NCBI GenBank assembly: GCA_943704525.1
Contig: CALSCQ010000413.1
Coordinates: forward strand, 1 to 13,317
Length of the DNA stretch: 13,317 bases
Direction: 5' to 3'
Origin: Pigoraptor vietnamica
Lineage: Eukaryota > Opisthokonta > Filasterea
The notes beneath the pieces were generated by a model, which was not told where the DNA came from, did no database searches, and saw nothing but the letters and a program-made list of their open reading frames with translations. Shown here piece after piece: positions 11,256 through 13,317 of this stretch. The position numbers and the translations under genes are program-made. Numbering within the stretch: position 1 is the first letter of the stretch; the number at the start of each line of letters is the position of its first letter.

Positions 11256-12437
11256 ATGGACGCTGGTCTTTTCTGGTCTGGCGGCAGCATCCTCGAACGA
11301 CTACCCAACGACGTCCTTCTCAGCCTCATCGTGGACCACGTCGCCCCGTCAAATGTCGGCGATGTCGTTGCGCTCGGTGCCACGTGCAAGTCGCTACGCA
11401 GTTTCGTGTGGGGCTCTCGCAGCGTGTGGGCTGGCGTTGCGAAGGTGGTGAGCGCGACGGGCAGGGAGTACTTCGAACCGGTGAGGACGTACAATCTTCG
11501 TTCACCGCTCGCAAGATGTGCGCGTTTTCACATGGGGTATCCAAAGTGCGCGTACTACCCAATGTTGCCGGCGGTGTGCACGGCTCCGTCGCGCGACGAG
11601 TGGGACCTCATGACGCAAGACGACCGTTGGAAGTGGTTCACGTCGTCGGTTAAGCCGCGCCTGTGTGGCATGTGCCACGCCGTCGCGGCGACAGAAGAAG
11701 TGGACTACGGCGAGTTGATGGCGTGTCTGGCGCCACACGTTCAGCCGGAGCCTATCAAGGGCGTGCGGGGTTACGAGCCCTCGTGTGCGTCGTGCATCCG
11801 CTCGCGCCTCGTTTTTCGACACCGCCACTATGGGACCAGTCGCGACGAGCGCTTCTATTCGGGCATTCCGGCGTCGCTGTTTGCCTCATTTGGCAGGAAC
11901 ACGGAGAAGGGCTGGCCGAAGGAGATGCGACAGTACGCCATTAGCGAAGTGCTCGCGTGTGCCGTCGAAGTGTACGGCTCGATCGACGCCTTCATGGAGG
12001 TGAACGCAACGAGGGACGCGTACGGCAAACAGGCGGCCGCGATTGACGCGTGGGAGGCACGCATCGCGGAGGACGCGCGTGTCTTCCTCGCCGGTCGTCG
12101 TCGAGAAGGCGAAACGGACGCGGAGACGAAGAGGCGCGTCTTTACGGAAATGGAGGCTGCTGTCCCTGAGGACAAGGTTGCGATCAGGCCTTGGGCGCTG
12201 CACGTCGATTACGGCGTGCCGATCCCATTGTGCCAAGTTGGTGCCCAAACGATCAACAAGGCGAGGGCGCGACGGCTCGGTTACATCGAGGAAGAGAAGC
12301 CGTCAGAGGCGCGACGGAGCGCGCGGGTCAAGAGCAAGCAAAGGGACGACGAAGAGCCGAATGTTAGTGCATCGGAGGGCAAAGGAGGGGCATTTGTCGC
12401 TAGTGCGTTGAAGAAGGGCGGCACGGAGGGGCCGTGA
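11256..12437 (+). CDS. Intronless F-box protein with two CxxC pairs (393 aa)
   Basis: The N-terminal segment at residues 12-58 is a typical F-box: ILERLPNDVLLSLIVDHVAP, then DVVALGATCKSLRSFVWGS, then W58. This motif usually binds SKP1 in an SCF ubiquitin ligase. C137-x2-C140 (LCGMC) and C177-x2-C180 (CASC) could bind one zinc ion. Residues 221-311 are helical and charged, and the C-terminal 45 residues are basic, low-complexity and probably disordered. No WD40, LRR or Kelch repeats are visible, so the substrate-binding part is unrecognised. I chose ATG 11256, directly before the F-box. The frame is open back to ATG 11043, which would add 71 residues including a hydrophobic stretch (FFMFCFVVVCATV), but that part is compositionally unlike the rest and looks like leader sequence. 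It is the only complete gene here without introns. An origin from a large DNA virus or by retroposition is possible but unproven. Confidence 0.75.
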   Translation: MDAGLFWSGGSILERLPNDVLLSLIVDHVAPSNVGDVVALGATCKSLRSFVWGSRSVWAGVAKVVSATGREYFEPVRTYNLRSPLARCARFHMGYPKCAYYPMLPAVCTAPSRDEWDLMTQDDRWKWFTSSVKPRLCGMCHAVAATEEVDYGELMACLAPHVQPEPIKGVRGYEPSCASCIRSRLVFRHRHYGTSRDERFYSGIPASLFASFGRNTEKGWPKEMRQYAISEVLACAVEVYGSIDAFMEVNATRDAYGKQAAAIDAWEARIAEDARVFLAGRRREGETDAETKRRVFTEMEAAVPEDKVAIRPWALHVDYGVPIPLCQVGAQTINKARARRLGYIEEEKPSEARRSARVKSKQRDDEEPNVSASEGKGGAFVASALKKGGTEGP

Positions 12438-12848
12438 CGAAGCGCAGCACACGATCTGATGGGCAGCAGCGCTTGTCGGCGGTTGATGTGAGTGCTGAAC
12501 CGGTGCGACGAAGTGTACGCGGGGCGCGCGGCAAGGGAAAGCGCTCGTAAGAACCGCCCCGAGCCAGAACGTCTGTGTATATATACTTGCATGTCCATCA
12601 GGGGCTCCCGTGAGTACCCCTCATGTCAATGTTGCAACGAACTGCAGCATGTTATTTTCGATAATGAACACCCTCAGAGCTGAATCTTTATCGCGATATT
12701 AACAGAGTAAGTTGTTATGCGTTGAAAGGGGTGGCGCGCGGTCAGTCGTTGACCTTTCGTCGAGGCATGATCGGTTGCCTTCTATTTGCCTCCGAGCAGA
12801 CGCCCGCGCACGCGTGGGAACTGCCGGTTCCAACTGCCTGGGCACTGA

Positions 12849-12868
12849 ATCGGAAAAACAGTTCCGAT
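12849..12868. other. Inverted repeat (hairpin)
   Basis: ATCGGAA and TTCCGAT form a perfect 7-bp stem around a 6-base loop. The 3' arm overlaps a second small hairpin (GATAG/CTATC, 12866-12878), so the two could not form fully together. No RNA family was recognised. Confidence 0.35.
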
Positions 12869-12975
12869 AGTCCCTATCAGATGTTTTGATGACGCGGTCA
12901 GCACGACGGTCGTGTGGGCGCTGTAACTCACACAAAGGCACTCCTAAGCACGCGGATGCTCGCAGGCGTACATGC

Positions 12976-13040
12976 GCGCACACGCACTTTCACACACATA
13001 TGTGCACACACAAACACACACGCACGCACACACACACACA
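12976..13040. repeat. Imperfect (CA)n tract
   Basis: Interrupted CA repeat about 40 bases upstream of the right-edge ORF, likely in its promoter or 5' UTR. Confidence 0.85.
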
Positions 13041-13076
13041 AGCCACACGGACGCAAACGCACCCATATAATGCAAG

Positions 13077-13317
13077 ATGCCGCCCAACAACAGGACACCG
13101 CGCCCTTTACCTGCTCTATTCGCAATCCTCGCGCGTAAGCACATCGCCCCCCTCGCCTTCATCGCAGCGCTATGGATTCTTCACGCGGCACCAGAGGCAG
13201 TGACGCGCGCGGTGCCGTCCCTCTGGCCGCAGTTTCTCAGCATGGGCCCGTCGGAGCACCTTGTTAACGTGCTTCCTCCACAGCCAACTACCATGTATGA
13301 CGCCTGGCGGCTCGGCC
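13077..13317 (+). CDS. Start of an unrecognised protein with a hydrophobic segment (truncated by window edge)
   Basis: From ATG 13077 the frame stays open for 80 codons to the end of the window, with no stop. After a basic N-terminus (MPPNNRTPRPLPALFAILAR) it has a hydrophobic segment, HIAPLAFIAALWILHAAPEA (about residues 22-41), which could be a signal anchor or first membrane helix. The visible part ends in TTMYDAWRLG. A TATAAT-like run lies only about 10 bases before the ATG. A donor-like GTAAGC after codon 19 and an acceptor-like ATCGCAG at about 13160 could splice the gene differently, but reading straight through gives a sensible protein. I do not recognise the family from this fragment. 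Confidence 0.45.
   Translation, partial: MPPNNRTPRPLPALFAILARKHIAPLAFIAALWILHAAPEAVTRAVPSLWPQFLSMGPSEHLVNVLPPQPTTMYDAWRLG

Larger units (their letters stand above)
12438..13076. other. Intergenic region with small hairpins and AC repeats
   Basis: This 639-base spacer follows the F-box stop. It holds a TATATATA run at about 12577, a GGAAC/GTTCC hairpin near 12818-12832, a 7-bp hairpin at 12849-12868 and an AC-rich tract at 12976-13040. I searched by eye for tRNA A and B boxes and found no convincing pair. ORFs here have no protein-like character. Confidence 0.5.

Noticed and set aside
12815-12850. Possible tRNA B-box (GGTTCCAACTGCC)
   Set aside because: It departs from the GGTTCGANNCC consensus, has no matching A-box at the right distance, and no cloverleaf could be drawn.

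Overview
The window is nuclear DNA from a GC-rich, intron-containing unicellular eukaryote. Coding frames are broken by GT-AG introns of about 115-405 bases, and the spliced exons join in frame into recognisable eukaryotic proteins. No bacterial operon signals are visible. A full Mondo/MLX-type bHLH-zipper protein, vertebrate-type TTAGGG repeats and long (GT)n, (CT)n and (AC)n tracts fit a unicellular relative of animals (choanoflagellate or filasterean type) or another GC-rich unikont such as an amoebozoan or apusomonad. The sequence alone does not fix the species.

Layout, left to right. (1) 211-782, minus strand: the 5' end of a secreted S28-family serine carboxypeptidase gene, running off the left edge. 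(2) 783-1366: an intergenic region shared by two divergent genes, with an AC-rich tract, an interstitial telomere-like repeat and two CACGTG E-boxes. (3) 1367-4413, plus strand: a six-exon Mondo/ChREBP-like transcription factor of 682 aa, the best supported and most interesting gene here. (4) 4414-4980: intergenic, with an inverted pair of CCAAT boxes and AC repeats. (5) 4981-6680, plus strand: a five-exon, 218-aa START-domain lipid-transfer protein. (6) 6681-7034: a short convergent 3' spacer. (7) 7035-10485, minus strand: a six-exon, 837-aa alpha/beta-hydrolase-fold protein whose nucleophile serine is replaced by glycine. (8) 10486-11255: intergenic, with a CCAAT/TATA pair and an AT-rich island. 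(9) 11256-12437, plus strand: an intronless F-box protein with two CxxC pairs. (10) 12438-13076: intergenic, with small hairpins and AC repeats. (11) 13077-13317, plus strand: the start of an unrecognised protein with a hydrophobic segment, cut by the right edge.

Gene co-operation is inference only. In animals Mondo/MLX heterodimers control sugar and lipid metabolism. Here such a gene lies beside a START lipid carrier and a large hydrolase-fold protein, so a lipid-metabolism neighbourhood is possible but unproven. All exon boundaries were derived by hand from splice-site consensus, frame continuity and family resemblance; no alignment or database search was run.
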